The notes under the pieces are model-generated. The model had not been told where the DNA came from. It made no database searches and saw nothing but the letters and a program-made list of their open reading frames with translations. 64,000 bases of DNA from Streptomyces sp. S4.7 (GTDB lineage: Bacteria > Actinomycetota > Actinomycetes > Streptomycetales > Streptomycetaceae), in the NCBI RefSeq assembly GCF_010384365.1, contig NZ_CP048397.1:2728001-2792000 (forward strand), given 5' to 3'. This document shows, piece after piece, positions 18,289 through 26,932 of the stretch; position 1 is the stretch's first letter; every line of letters begins with the position of its first letter. The position numbers were made by a program, and so were the translations under genes.

Positions 18289-18513
18289 GGGGTGTGCCCG
18301 GAATGTCCCGCCCGGCCCACGACGCCCGGCACGGTGCCTCTCCCCCCGTAGCCCCCGCGGGGGCACGGGAGGTGCCCCCGGCGTTGTTCGGAGTCGGCGA
18401 GTACGGCCGATTCATCCACCACACCGGTCCTCCGCCTCGCGATGCACCGCGCCGTCCGCCGCGGGCCCCGCCCCTCCAGGCGGACGGCGCTACATTCCGG
18501 ACGCCCCCTAGAG
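18285..18513. mobile_element. MITE-like element, copy A
   Basis: About 229 bp bounded by imperfect 28-bp terminal inverted repeats (18285-18312 and 18486-18513) and clearly homologous, in reverse orientation, to copy B at 56185-56410. The four ends share a core close to CTAGGGCGTGTCCG. Both copies carry an internal hairpin, here GGGGGCAC/GTGCCCCC at 18359-18379. It has no coding capacity of its own and lies between convergent genes. The CTA in the right end (18508-18510) provides the TAG stop codon of the DNA glycosylase gene. Confidence 0.75.
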
Positions 18514-19539
18514 GTGGGCGATCCTGCCGACGGGCATGCGTGGGGCGCGGCGTGGTGGTGTGCGGCCGCTGAGGAGGATGAGCCGTACGGCGCGGTGGCG
18601 CTGCCCGGCGTACGGCTCAAGCAGTTCGAGCATCCCGGCGTCGTCGGTGTCGGGGCGGCCGGCGAGCGCGTAGCCGACGATGCCCGGCAGATGGAGGTCG
18701 CCGACGGTGACGGCGTCCGGGGCGCCGTTCGACCGCTGAAGGACCTCGGCGGCGGTCCACGGCCCGATGCCGGGGATCAACTGGAGCCGGACGGCGGCGG
18801 GTTCGGGCTCCATGCCGACGGCCTCCTCCAGCCGGCGGGCGACGCGGGCGGCACGTACGACGGTGTCGGAGCGTTTGGCGTCGACACCGGCCTTGTGCCA
18901 CTCCCACGACGGGATCATGGTCCACGCGCGGGCGTCGGGCATGACGTACATCCGGCTGTCGCGACGGCCGTCGGGCGGGTCGCCGTACGGGCCGGGGGCG
19001 GGCTCGCCGTACTTGCGCACGAGATGGCGCCAGGAGCGGTTCGCCTCGATCGTCGTGACCTTCTGCTCCAGGATCGACGGGATCAGCGACTCCAGGACGA
19101 GGCCGGTACGGCACAGGCGCAGGCCGGGGCGGCGGCGCCGGGCCGCGGCGAGGAGTCTGTGGCGCGGAACGAAGGCGGCGGGATCGTCGGAGGCGCCGAG
19201 CATCTCGGGCAGCCGCTCCAGCAGCCAGTCCGCGCCCGGGCCCCATGCCTCGGCGTGCACGGTGCCGTCGCCTGCCGCCCTCACCCGCAGGGTGCCGGGC
19301 CCGGCGGGCGTCCGGGTGGCGCGGACGGCGGAGCCGTCGGGCGCGGTACGGAAGGTGGGGTCGGCGGGGCCGCGGCGCAGGGGGCCGAGGACGAGGCCCA
19401 GTTCGAACGCGTCACCCGGCGGGGTCCAGGTCCGGGTCCTGGCGCGGGTGGCGCCGGTCCCGGTGCCGTCTCCGCGGGTGCTCGGTCCGGGGGCGGGGAC
19501 GGGGCCGGTGGGGGTGCGAGGGGCGAAGCGGCCTGCCAC
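18508..19539 (-). CDS. DNA-3-methyladenine glycosylase-type HhH-GPD protein
   Basis: A 343-residue base-excision repair glycosylase of the helix-hairpin-helix GPD superfamily, related to AlkA. The hairpin LQLIPGIGPWTAAEV is followed by the catalytic aspartate in AVTVGDLHLPGIVG. The helix ESLIPSILEQKVTTIEANRS is also family typical. The N-terminal 50 residues are Pro/Thr/Gly-rich and variable. GTG at 19539 has AAGGA 8 bases upstream and is preferred to longer in-frame starts. The TAG stop codon lies within the end of the adjacent inverted-repeat element, so the original C-terminus may have been different. It is convergent with fbiB. Confidence 0.86.
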   Translation of the reverse strand: MAGRFAPRTPTGPVPAPGPSTRGDGTGTGATRARTRTWTPPGDAFELGLVLGPLRRGPADPTFRTAPDGSAVRATRTPAGPGTLRVRAAGDGTVHAEAWGPGADWLLERLPEMLGASDDPAAFVPRHRLLAAARRRRPGLRLCRTGLVLESLIPSILEQKVTTIEANRSWRHLVRKYGEPAPGPYGDPPDGRRDSRMYVMPDARAWTMIPSWEWHKAGVDAKRSDTVVRAARVARRLEEAVGMEPEPAAVRLQLIPGIGPWTAAEVLQRSNGAPDAVTVGDLHLPGIVGYALAGRPDTDDAGMLELLEPYAGQRHRAVRLILLSGRTPPRRAPRMPVGRIAHL

Positions 19540-19624
19540 GGGGAGGGTCCTTGGGGTCGGGGTCTGTGACGAGGGTAGGCGGTCCGCCAGCGGGGCCTCT
19601 CCCCCGGCCCGCCCCTCCCCGAAA

Positions 19625-19653
19625 CCGGGGGCCCGGGGCCCCCGGGCCCCCGG
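19625..19653. repeat. 29-base GC palindrome
   Basis: A perfect 14-bp inverted repeat with one central base, made only of G and C (starting CCGGGGGCCCGGGG). It lies between the glycosylase start and the guanylyltransferase stop and could form a very stable hairpin or cruciform. Confidence 0.6.
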
Positions 19654-19682
19654 CCTCCGACGGACCAAGGCTGTGTCCTCGA

Positions 19683-19715
19683 TCGCCGGACGGGCTCGAT
19701 GTGCCCGTCCGGCGA
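19683..19715 (-). terminator. Terminator after the guanylyltransferase gene
   Basis: A perfect 13-bp stem, TCGCCGGACGGGC and its complement, with a 7-nt loop (19696-19702), begins about 40 bp past the stop codon of the leftward nucleotidyltransferase gene. Confidence 0.7.
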
Positions 19716-19755
19716 CGGAGAACGAGCGACGGGCCGGCCCAGAGTGCCCGGCGGG

Positions 19756-20838
19756 CTACTCGTCCGAGGAGAAGCGGATCGAGGCCGGCGGGAGCGTCGT
19801 GTCGCACCAGACGCGGGCTCCCTCCCGGAGTTCGTTGTCCGGGCCCACCGTCGCGCCGTCGCCGATCACCGTGCCCGACAGGGTCGTACGCGCGCCCACC
19901 CGCGCTCCCGCGCCCACCAGGGAGTCCGTGATGACCGCCCCGGGCCCGATCACCGCGTTGTCCAGGATCGCGCTGCCCGAGATGCGGGCGCCCTCCGCGA
20001 CCACCGCACCCGCGCCGATCACCGTGCCCGCCGTGAGCTTCGCGTCCGGGGCGACCGTGGCCGACGGGAGGACGAGGCGGTCGCCGCAGCGGCCGGGGAC
20101 CGCCGGGGACGGCGCCACACCCATGACCAGGTCCGCCGAGCCGCGGACGAACGCCTGTGGCGTGCCCAGGTCCAGCCAGTACGTGGAGTCGACCATGCCG
20201 TGCAGATGCGCGCCCGACTCCAACAGACCCGGGAACGTCTCGCGTTCGACCGACACGGGGCGCCCCGCCGGGATGGAGTCGATCACCGAGCGGCGGAAGA
20301 CGTACGCCCCCGCGTTGATCTGGTCGGTGACGATCTCCTCCGGGGTCTGCGGCTTCTCCAGGAACGCCGTGACCCGGCCGCTGTCGTCCGTCGGCACCAG
20401 CCCGAACGCCCTCGGGTCGTCGACCCGTGTCAGATGCAGCGAGACGTCCGCCCCGGCCGACGCGTGGGTGTCGACCAGCGCGCCGATGTCCAGGCCCGTC
20501 AGGATGTCGCCGTTGAAGATGAGCACCGGGTCGTCCGGACCGGAGTCCAGCCGGGAGGCGACGTTGCGGATCGCCCCGCCGGTGCCGAGCGGCTCGTGTT
20601 CGGTGACGTACTCCAGCCGCAGGCCGAGCGACGAGCCGTCGCCGAAGTACGGCTCGAAGACCTCGGCCAGATAGGACGTCGCGAGGACGATGTGCTCGAC
20701 ACCGGCCGCCCGCGCCCGCCCCAACTGGTGTGCGAGGAACGGGACACCGGCCGCCGGGACCATCGGCTTCGGCGTGTGCACCGTGAGCGGCCGTAGCCGG
20801 GTGCCTTTACCGCCGACCAGGAGGATCGCTTCAGTCAC
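19756..20838 (-). CDS. Mannose-1-phosphate guanylyltransferase-type nucleotidyltransferase
   Basis: A 360-residue cytoplasmic enzyme predicted to make GDP-mannose from GTP and mannose-1-P. The N-terminal Rossmann-like domain carries the signature AILLVGGKGTRLRPLT and PKPMVPAAGVPFL, with metal-binding FNGDILTG and EKP in AFLEKPQTP. The C-terminal third (about residues 255-345) is a left-handed beta-helix of hexapeptide repeats. It corresponds in place and type to the GDP-mannose pyrophosphorylase gene of mycobacteria (Rv3264c). Other NDP-sugar synthases share this fold, so GTP/mannose specificity is inferred from context with manA and manB. Confidence 0.88.
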   Translation of the reverse strand: MTEAILLVGGKGTRLRPLTVHTPKPMVPAAGVPFLAHQLGRARAAGVEHIVLATSYLAEVFEPYFGDGSSLGLRLEYVTEHEPLGTGGAIRNVASRLDSGPDDPVLIFNGDILTGLDIGALVDTHASAGADVSLHLTRVDDPRAFGLVPTDDSGRVTAFLEKPQTPEEIVTDQINAGAYVFRRSVIDSIPAGRPVSVERETFPGLLESGAHLHGMVDSTYWLDLGTPQAFVRGSADLVMGVAPSPAVPGRCGDRLVLPSATVAPDAKLTAGTVIGAGAVVAEGARISGSAILDNAVIGPGAVITDSLVGAGARVGARTTLSGTVIGDGATVGPDNELREGARVWCDTTLPPASIRFSSDE

Positions 20839-20901
20839 CTTGTTCGTCTCTGCTTCCTGCTGGGGCCGGCGGTCCCCCCGTCCGGGGGGTGACCGGCCAG
20901 T

Positions 20902-22251
20902 CTAGGAGCGTCCCTGGTACTTCGCGGCGGACACACGGACCGAGCCGAGTTTGCTGTAGAGCTTGTTGCCCGGACAGTCGGTCACGAACCCGTCCCGATG
21001 ACCGGACACCGCGTTCATGGCGACCTTCTGGCCCTTCTTGTACTTGTTGCTGCCGCCGGACGTCAGCGTCACCTTGCCCCGCGGGTTGATCCCGTGCAGG
21101 CCGAGCTTCCAGGCGCTGAGCTTGGCGACGGCGGTCGTGACGGCCGCGGGCGGGCTGGTGCTGGAGTACGAGCCGAGAACCGCGATGCCCGTGGTGTTCG
21201 TGTTGAAACCGAGGGTGTGAGCACCCATGACCGGCTTCGTGACGCCCCCCGCGCGCCCCTCGTAGATGTTTCCGCACTTGTCGACGGCGAAGTTGTAGCC
21301 GATGTCCCGCCAGCCGCTGCTCGTCACGTGGTAGCGGTAGATACCGCGAATGACGGAGGGCGCCTGCTTGCAGGTGTAGTTGTTGCCGGTCGCGCTGTGA
21401 TGGACGAAGGCGGCCTTCACCGTCTTCGTGTAGCCGAACTGCTTTTCACGCAGCTTCTCGTTGGCGCCCCAGCCCTTGCGCGAGATGATCCTGGGGCGCG
21501 GCGCGGTGTGCGGCCTGGCGGCGACGCCGGTGTCCGCGACGGTGCCGTCGTCGGTCTCCGTGACCGTGCCGTCGTCCGGGTCCGTGGCGACGCTGTCCCC
21601 GGTCTCCGGGGCGGCGCCGTCCTCGGCGTCCTGGTCGGTCCCTGCGGGGTCCGGATCGGCGGCGATCGCCTGGCCGCGCGAGGCGTCGGCCTCCGTCACC
21701 GGCAGTTGTTCCGGTGCCTCCCCCGGGTCGACCAGTTCCAGGCTCAGTCCGCTGGGCAGCGACGCGCGGGCCGGGCCGCCGTCCGGGTCTTCGTCCGCCC
21801 GGACCCGTGCCTCGACACCGTCCGACGCCCCGACCCACAGGGGTGCGGTCGAGCCCCGTACGGTGCCGGAGTCGCGTTCCGACGTACCGAGGTCGGCGCC
21901 GTGTTCGGCGTTGTGCGTCTCCAGGTCCTGCCAGCCGGACCAGGCGCCCGTCCCGGCGGACCGGTTTCTGACCTGGACCGAGCCGTGGAGTTCGGCGTCG
22001 GCGTCGTCCCAGACGACACCGACGAGCGAGAAGGGTTGGACGTCCCGCTGGGGCAGCCCCTGCTCGGTGGCGACACCGGAGGAGCGTTCCGACCCGAGCG
22101 GGACGAGTGGCAGCGACTCGGTGGAGCCCGGAACGGATGTGCCCGCTCCGGTGTCCTGGGGAGCCGCCACAGCCCCGGAGGGCAGAGAGAGCGGGAGTAC
22201 GAGAGCCGCGGCACACGCGACACCGATCGAGGATGACAGGAATACACGCAT
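20902..22251 (-). CDS. Secreted peptidoglycan-recognition N-acetylmuramoyl-L-alanine amidase
   Basis: A 449-residue exported protein. A signal peptide covers about residues 1-30, a beta-rich N-terminal region and an acidic Asp/Thr-rich linker (about 190-245) follow, and a C-terminal PGRP/Amidase_2 domain covers about 250-440. Catalytic features are AAFVHHSATGNNYTC (zinc His), MGAHTLGFN, and GHRDGFVTDCPGNKL (zinc His/Cys and catalytic residues). It would cleave the bond between muramic acid and the stem peptide outside the cell. It is divergent from the TIGR03089 gene, and its location beside LCP genes fits a role in wall turnover. Confidence 0.88.
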   Translation of the reverse strand: MRVFLSSSIGVACAAALVLPLSLPSGAVAAPQDTGAGTSVPGSTESLPLVPLGSERSSGVATEQGLPQRDVQPFSLVGVVWDDADAELHGSVQVRNRSAGTGAWSGWQDLETHNAEHGADLGTSERDSGTVRGSTAPLWVGASDGVEARVRADEDPDGGPARASLPSGLSLELVDPGEAPEQLPVTEADASRGQAIAADPDPAGTDQDAEDGAAPETGDSVATDPDDGTVTETDDGTVADTGVAARPHTAPRPRIISRKGWGANEKLREKQFGYTKTVKAAFVHHSATGNNYTCKQAPSVIRGIYRYHVTSSGWRDIGYNFAVDKCGNIYEGRAGGVTKPVMGAHTLGFNTNTTGIAVLGSYSSTSPPAAVTTAVAKLSAWKLGLHGINPRGKVTLTSGGSNKYKKGQKVAMNAVSGHRDGFVTDCPGNKLYSKLGSVRVSAAKYQGRS

Positions 22252-22389
22252 GTCCCGATCGTGCGGTCGGCCGGCCGTCGCCGCCTTCCGGGAGCACCCC
22301 GGGGAAACTGACGGTCCATCGGACCAACCGGTGGACGGCGTCACCGGTACGGCGGTGTGCGCCCGGCGCCCCGGCGTACCCTTGCCCGC

Positions 22390-23166
22390 GTGAACGCCAG
22401 CGACCGCACCCCCGCCGACCTGCTGCGATCCGCTCTCACCACGGATCCGGCCCGCCCCTTGGTCACCTTCTACGACGATGCCACCGGTGAACGCGTGGAA
22501 TTGTCCGTGGCCACCTTCGCCAATTGGGCGTCCAAGACCGCCAATCTCCTCCAGGGCGACCTCGCCGCCGCGCCCGGCGACCGGCTCGCGCTGCTGCTGC
22601 CCGCCCACTGGCAGACGGCCGTCTGGCTGCTCGCCTGTTCCTCGGTGGGGGTGTGCGTCGAGATCGGCGGCGACCCGGCCGACGCGGATGTCGTCGTCAG
22701 CGGCCCGGCCCCGGACGACCTCGCCGCCGCCCGCGCCTGCCGGGGCGAGCGGCTGGCCCTCGCGCTGCGTCCGCTCGGGGGCCGCTTCCCCCAGGCGCCC
22801 GACGGGTTCGCCGACTACGCGGTCGAGGTGCCCGGCCAGGGCGACCGCTTCGCCCCGTTCGCCCCGGTGGACCCGGACGCGCCCGCGCTCGCCGTCGCCG
22901 GTACGGAGCTGACGGCGGCCCAGGTCGTCGAGCGGGCCCGCGCCGACGCCAAGGCCCTCGGTCTGACGGCGCCCGGCGCCCGGCTGCTGTCCGCCAGGCC
23001 GTACGACTCCTGGGAGGGGCTCTCGGCCGGGCTGTTCGCGCCGCTCGCCGCGGGCTCGTCGGTGGTGCTGTGCCGCAACATGGATCAGTTGTCGGCGCAG
23101 GGGCTGGCCAAGCGGATCGAGAGCGAGCGCGTCACCGGCACGGCGCAGGGCGACACGGTGAGCTGA
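22390..23166 (+). CDS. TIGR03089 family protein (truncated AMP-binding-like)
   Basis: A 258-residue protein of the actinobacterial TIGR03089 family. It resembles only the N-terminal part of acyl-adenylating enzymes (LLRSALTTDPARPLVTFYDD, PGDRLALLLPAHWQTAVWLL). The P-loop signature and the C-terminal lid of AMP-binding enzymes are absent, so it is unlikely to be a working ligase. It probably binds a nucleotide or acyl ligand, but the function is unknown. GTG at 22390 is chosen because the first residues then match the family; no strong ribosome site is seen. Adjacent to the LCP genes as in mycobacteria. Confidence 0.82.
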   Translation: MNASDRTPADLLRSALTTDPARPLVTFYDDATGERVELSVATFANWASKTANLLQGDLAAAPGDRLALLLPAHWQTAVWLLACSSVGVCVEIGGDPADADVVVSGPAPDDLAAARACRGERLALALRPLGGRFPQAPDGFADYAVEVPGQGDRFAPFAPVDPDAPALAVAGTELTAAQVVERARADAKALGLTAPGARLLSARPYDSWEGLSAGLFAPLAAGSSVVLCRNMDQLSAQGLAKRIESERVTGTAQGDTVS

Positions 23167-23317
23167 TGGCCGGACGGGTTCCGGCGCGGAGCGCCGCCTG
23201 CGGTAGATGATCGTCGGTAGATCCAGTTCAGTGCACAACCAAGCGTGCGGTTCAGCCGTCTACCCCTGAAACCGGCGGAGCCGTGCGCCGCCGACGCCAT
23301 GAAGGATGGACTCGCCC

Positions 23318-24769
23318 GTGACCGACAGTGCTGGCACGCCGCCCGAACCGGACCCCCGGGCCGACGACGAGCCGCCGACCGCGTCGCCCGGATCCGACGG
23401 CGGCGACACCTCGGCGGAGAGAGCCGGCGCCGCGGAAGCCGGAGCCGAGAAAACCGGTGCGGAGGAAGCCGCCGAAGCCGTACCGGACGGAGCGACGGCC
23501 GAGACCAGGGCCGACGCGGAAGCCTCAGGGGAGGCCGAGACGTCCGACAGCCCGGACGCGCCTGCCGCCCCTCCCGCCGACGGCGACGACCCCGGCACCG
23601 ACGACGCCCCGCGCAGACGCCACTGGCTCCGCTGGGCCGCCCTCGGCACCTCCGTCGCCGTCCTCGCCGCCTCCGGTGTCGGCTGGTGGTTCTACCAGAA
23701 GCTCGACGGCAACATCACCACCGACACCACCGCCGAAGCCGAGCTGCGGACGTACGAGAAGGAACGCCCCAAGCCCATCGCCGTCGACGCGAAGAACATC
23801 CTGCTCATCGGCTCCGACACCCGCTCCGGCGAGGGCAACGGCAAGTACGGCCGCGACGACGGCGGTTCGCAGCGCTCCGACACCACGATCCTGCTGCACC
23901 TCGCCGCCGACCGGCAGAGCGCTACCGCCGTCTCCATCCCGCGCGATCTGATGGTCGAGATCCCGAGCTGCCAGACCTCGGACGGCAAGCGCTCACGCGA
24001 GCAGTCCGCGCAGTTCAACTGGGCTTTCCAGTTCGGCGGTACGGCGTGCGCGGTACGTACGGTCGAGAAGCTCACCGGTATCCGCGTCGACCATCACATG
24101 GTGGTCGACTTCAGCGGGTTCAAGGACATGGTGGACGCCGTCAACGGCGTCGAGGTCTGCCTCAAGAAGCCCGTCGACGACAGCGACGCGCATCTGAAGC
24201 TGCCGGCGGGCAAGCAGACCCTCACCGGCGAGGAAGCCCTCGGTTTCGTACGGGCCCGCAAGACCATCGGTGACGGCAGCGACACCGAACGCATGGAGCG
24301 CCAGCAGCAGTTCCTGGGGTCGCTGGTCAAGAAGGTGCAGAGCAACGGCGTTCTGCTCAATCCGACCCGGCTGTATCCGGTGCTGGACGCGGCGACAAAG
24401 TCGCTGACGACGGATCCCGGACTGAACACGCTCAGGGATCTGTACGACCTGGCACGCGGTCTGCGGAACGTACCGACGGAAAAGGTGCAATTCCTTACCG
24501 TACCGCGACAGCCTTATGTCAATGACCCGAACCGTGACGAGCTGGTACAGCCCGATGCGGGGGAGCTGTTCACGCAACTGCGCAAGGACGAGCCCGTCTC
24601 GGTCGTCCCCGCGGGCCAGGAGCGGAACAGCGGAAACGAACAGGGGGACACCCAACGTGACGACGAAAGTGCGAAGACGGACGGAAAGCCGGACGACACG
24701 GGATCGTCGAGCGCCACTCCCACTCCGTCTTTCCCGGGCACAAATGCCGCCGCCGGGCTGTGCGAGTAA
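23318..24769 (+). CDS. LCP family protein 1 (cell-wall polymer ligase)
   Basis: A 483-residue membrane protein. The cytoplasmic N-terminus (1-100) is Ala/Glu/Asp-rich, one membrane helix covers about 105-127, and an extracellular LytR-CpsA-Psr domain covers about 160-400. Catalytic-pocket motifs are NILLIGSDTR, RSDTTILLHL, SIPRDLMVEIP and GFVRARKT. LCP enzymes move lipid-linked polymers (teichoic acids, arabinogalactan, capsule) onto peptidoglycan. GTG at 23318 is used because AAGGA lies 11 bases upstream; an ATG four codons earlier directly abuts that site. The Ser/Thr-rich C-terminal tail lacks the LytR_C domain. First of five paralogues within 10 kb. Confidence 0.93.
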   Translation: MTDSAGTPPEPDPRADDEPPTASPGSDGGDTSAERAGAAEAGAEKTGAEEAAEAVPDGATAETRADAEASGEAETSDSPDAPAAPPADGDDPGTDDAPRRRHWLRWAALGTSVAVLAASGVGWWFYQKLDGNITTDTTAEAELRTYEKERPKPIAVDAKNILLIGSDTRSGEGNGKYGRDDGGSQRSDTTILLHLAADRQSATAVSIPRDLMVEIPSCQTSDGKRSREQSAQFNWAFQFGGTACAVRTVEKLTGIRVDHHMVVDFSGFKDMVDAVNGVEVCLKKPVDDSDAHLKLPAGKQTLTGEEALGFVRARKTIGDGSDTERMERQQQFLGSLVKKVQSNGVLLNPTRLYPVLDAATKSLTTDPGLNTLRDLYDLARGLRNVPTEKVQFLTVPRQPYVNDPNRDELVQPDAGELFTQLRKDEPVSVVPAGQERNSGNEQGDTQRDDESAKTDGKPDDTGSSSATPTPSFPGTNAAAGLCE

Positions 24770-24996
24770 AAGCAATACCAAGTAGAGGTCGGCACTCTAT
24801 GACGATTGGGCAGATTGCCCCCTTGTAAGAAGAGTCGAATTTGTCACTGACGTCGCTCGACGCTGAACTGGGCGGATAGTGTGACGCGATCCGGTACATC
24901 GGGCCGCAGTGGTCGCGCACACCGCCGGATCGAAAGACCGAGCGCTTTTGGGGGATGAAGCGCTTCGCGTGGCACCGACGGAGGACTCAAGCAACC

Positions 24997-26862
24997 GTGG
25001 ATGCGCAAGGCCGTGGACAAGGCGACGGGATCGATCCCGCCGACCAGTGGGTACTCAACCCGCAGACCGGCAATTACGAATTGCGACTGAACCACTCCGA
25101 AGGGCAGTCGTCCGCCCCTTCCCGTGACGCGGGAAACGGGCACGACGCTCCTCGTCGGTCGAGAAACGCGCCGCACACGGAAGGGTCGCCGCAGGGGCGT
25201 TCGGCCAGGGAGCGCAGAGCCCCCGGCGCCGCGGGCACCGGGGCGGGCGTCGGCGCGGCCGACGAAGCCGGCGCGAGCATCCCGCGCGCCCGTAACTCCT
25301 CCGGCTCCACCGGCACTTCGGGTACCTCCCGCCGCGACGTACCCGCCCAGCGAGGGCGCCGCGACGCGAACAACGCCGACGCGGCGGGCGCCGCAGCGGG
25401 CCGTCGCAAGCGCAAGGCGCCGCCCGCGTCCCGCAAGAAGAAGGTCCTCGGCTGGACGGGCGGCATCACGGCGTTCATCCTCATCGGCGGGGCGGGAGCC
25501 GCCTACTACGCGTACCAGGAGCTCAACGGCAACATCAGCACGATCGATGTCGAGGGAGCGGGCAGCGGAGGGTTCAAGAAGGACCAGGCCGTCAACATCC
25601 TGGTGATCGGTACCGACAAGCGCACCGGGTCGGGCAACGAGGGTTACGGCGACAAGGACAGTGTCGGCCACGCCGACACCACGATCCTCTTCCATGTCTC
25701 CAAGGACCGGACGAACGCGACCGCGCTCTCCATCCCCCGCGACCTGATCACCGACATCCCGGACTGCGAGACGAACACCGAATCCGGTAAGAAGATCGTC
25801 CCGGGTGAGCAGGGCGTCCGCTTCAACACCAGCCTCGGCCAGTCGGAGCGCGACCCGGGCTGCACGATGCGTACGGTCAAGGAGCTGACCGGGCTGACGG
25901 TCGACCACTTCATGATGGCCGACTTCAACGCGGTGAAGACACTGACGACCGCGGTCGGCGGTGTCGAGGTGTGCGTCGCCAAGGACGTCGACGACCCCGA
26001 CTCGCATCTGAAGCTGAGCAAGGGCAAGCACGTCATCAAGGGCGAGCAGGCTCTCGCCTTCGTACGTACGCGCCACAGCTTCGGCAACGAGAGCGACCTG
26101 GACCGCATCCAGACCCAGCAGCAGTTCCTGAGCGCCATGATCCGCAAGATGAAGTCCAGCGAGACCCTGACCAGCCCTTCGAAGCTGTGGGACCTGGCAT
26201 CGGCGGCGACCGACGCGCTCACGGTCGACACGGGTATCGGCAGCATCGAGAAGCTGCGCGACCTCGGTACGGAGCTGGCCAAGGTCAATCCCAAGAACAT
26301 CAGCTTCACCACGCTCCCCGTCATAGACAACCCGGCGGAGGTCGTGAAGGCGACGGTCGTCGTGAACGAGGCGAAGGCCAAGCCGCTGTTCGCCATGATG
26401 CAGAGCGACACCTCCCTCACCGAGGTGAAGGAGCAGGAGAAGGCCGCCAAGAGCAAGCAGGCGGCGCTCCTCGAGGGAACCAAGGCGGCACCCGCCGATG
26501 TCAGGGTCGATGTGTTCAACGGCGGCGGGCCGCAGGGTTCCGCCCAGGAGACGCTCGCCTGGCTCCAGAACGAAGAAGGCGTACCGAAGTCCACCAACAA
26601 GGGCAACGCGCCCGAGGAACTGGACAAGACGTCGCTGGATTACGCACCGAACCAGGCAGACCAGGCCCGCCGTCTCGCGGACATGATGGGCCTGCCCGCC
26701 GCGGCGATGAAGCCGGGCAAGGAGGACGCCGAGGGGTTGCAGGCGATGACCCTGACTCTCGGTGCGGACTTCAAGGGTGCGGGCGTGCCCATCGCCGGAC
26801 CGGCGAAGGCGCCGGACGGCGTGCAGAAGGTGGAAGCCGACAAGCAAGTGTGCGCCAAGTGA
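24997..26862 (+). CDS. LCP family protein 2 with LytR_C domain
   Basis: A 621-residue protein with a long, basic, probably disordered cytoplasmic part (1-145), one membrane helix (about 150-170), an LCP domain (about 190-440) and a C-terminal LytR_C domain (about 500-600, DVRVDVFNGGGPQGSAQETL). LCP motifs are NILVIGTDKR, HADTTILFHV (Arg of the usual R-x-D-T is replaced by His-Ala), SIPRDLITDIP and FVRTRHS. The GTG at 24997 has GGAGG 12 bases upstream and gives a start MDAQGRG like that recalled for Streptomyces homologues; an in-frame ATG at 24955 is the alternative. The 227-bp gap upstream is AT-rich and probably holds the promoter. Confidence 0.92.
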   Translation: MDAQGRGQGDGIDPADQWVLNPQTGNYELRLNHSEGQSSAPSRDAGNGHDAPRRSRNAPHTEGSPQGRSARERRAPGAAGTGAGVGAADEAGASIPRARNSSGSTGTSGTSRRDVPAQRGRRDANNADAAGAAAGRRKRKAPPASRKKKVLGWTGGITAFILIGGAGAAYYAYQELNGNISTIDVEGAGSGGFKKDQAVNILVIGTDKRTGSGNEGYGDKDSVGHADTTILFHVSKDRTNATALSIPRDLITDIPDCETNTESGKKIVPGEQGVRFNTSLGQSERDPGCTMRTVKELTGLTVDHFMMADFNAVKTLTTAVGGVEVCVAKDVDDPDSHLKLSKGKHVIKGEQALAFVRTRHSFGNESDLDRIQTQQQFLSAMIRKMKSSETLTSPSKLWDLASAATDALTVDTGIGSIEKLRDLGTELAKVNPKNISFTTLPVIDNPAEVVKATVVVNEAKAKPLFAMMQSDTSLTEVKEQEKAAKSKQAALLEGTKAAPADVRVDVFNGGGPQGSAQETLAWLQNEEGVPKSTNKGNAPEELDKTSLDYAPNQADQARRLADMMGLPAAAMKPGKEDAEGLQAMTLTLGADFKGAGVPIAGPAKAPDGVQKVEADKQVCAK

Positions 26863-26932
26863 GCCAGGCCCCGGTACGCCCGGAGCGCCTGCTCGCGCTG
26901 AGCGCTTGAGCGACAGGGGCAGGGGGCACGGG

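Noticed and set aside
20902..23238. An N-terminal extension of the amidase to about 778 residues
   Set aside because: The extension covers the divergent TIGR03089 gene on the opposite strand. The protein has a proper signal peptide starting at 22251.
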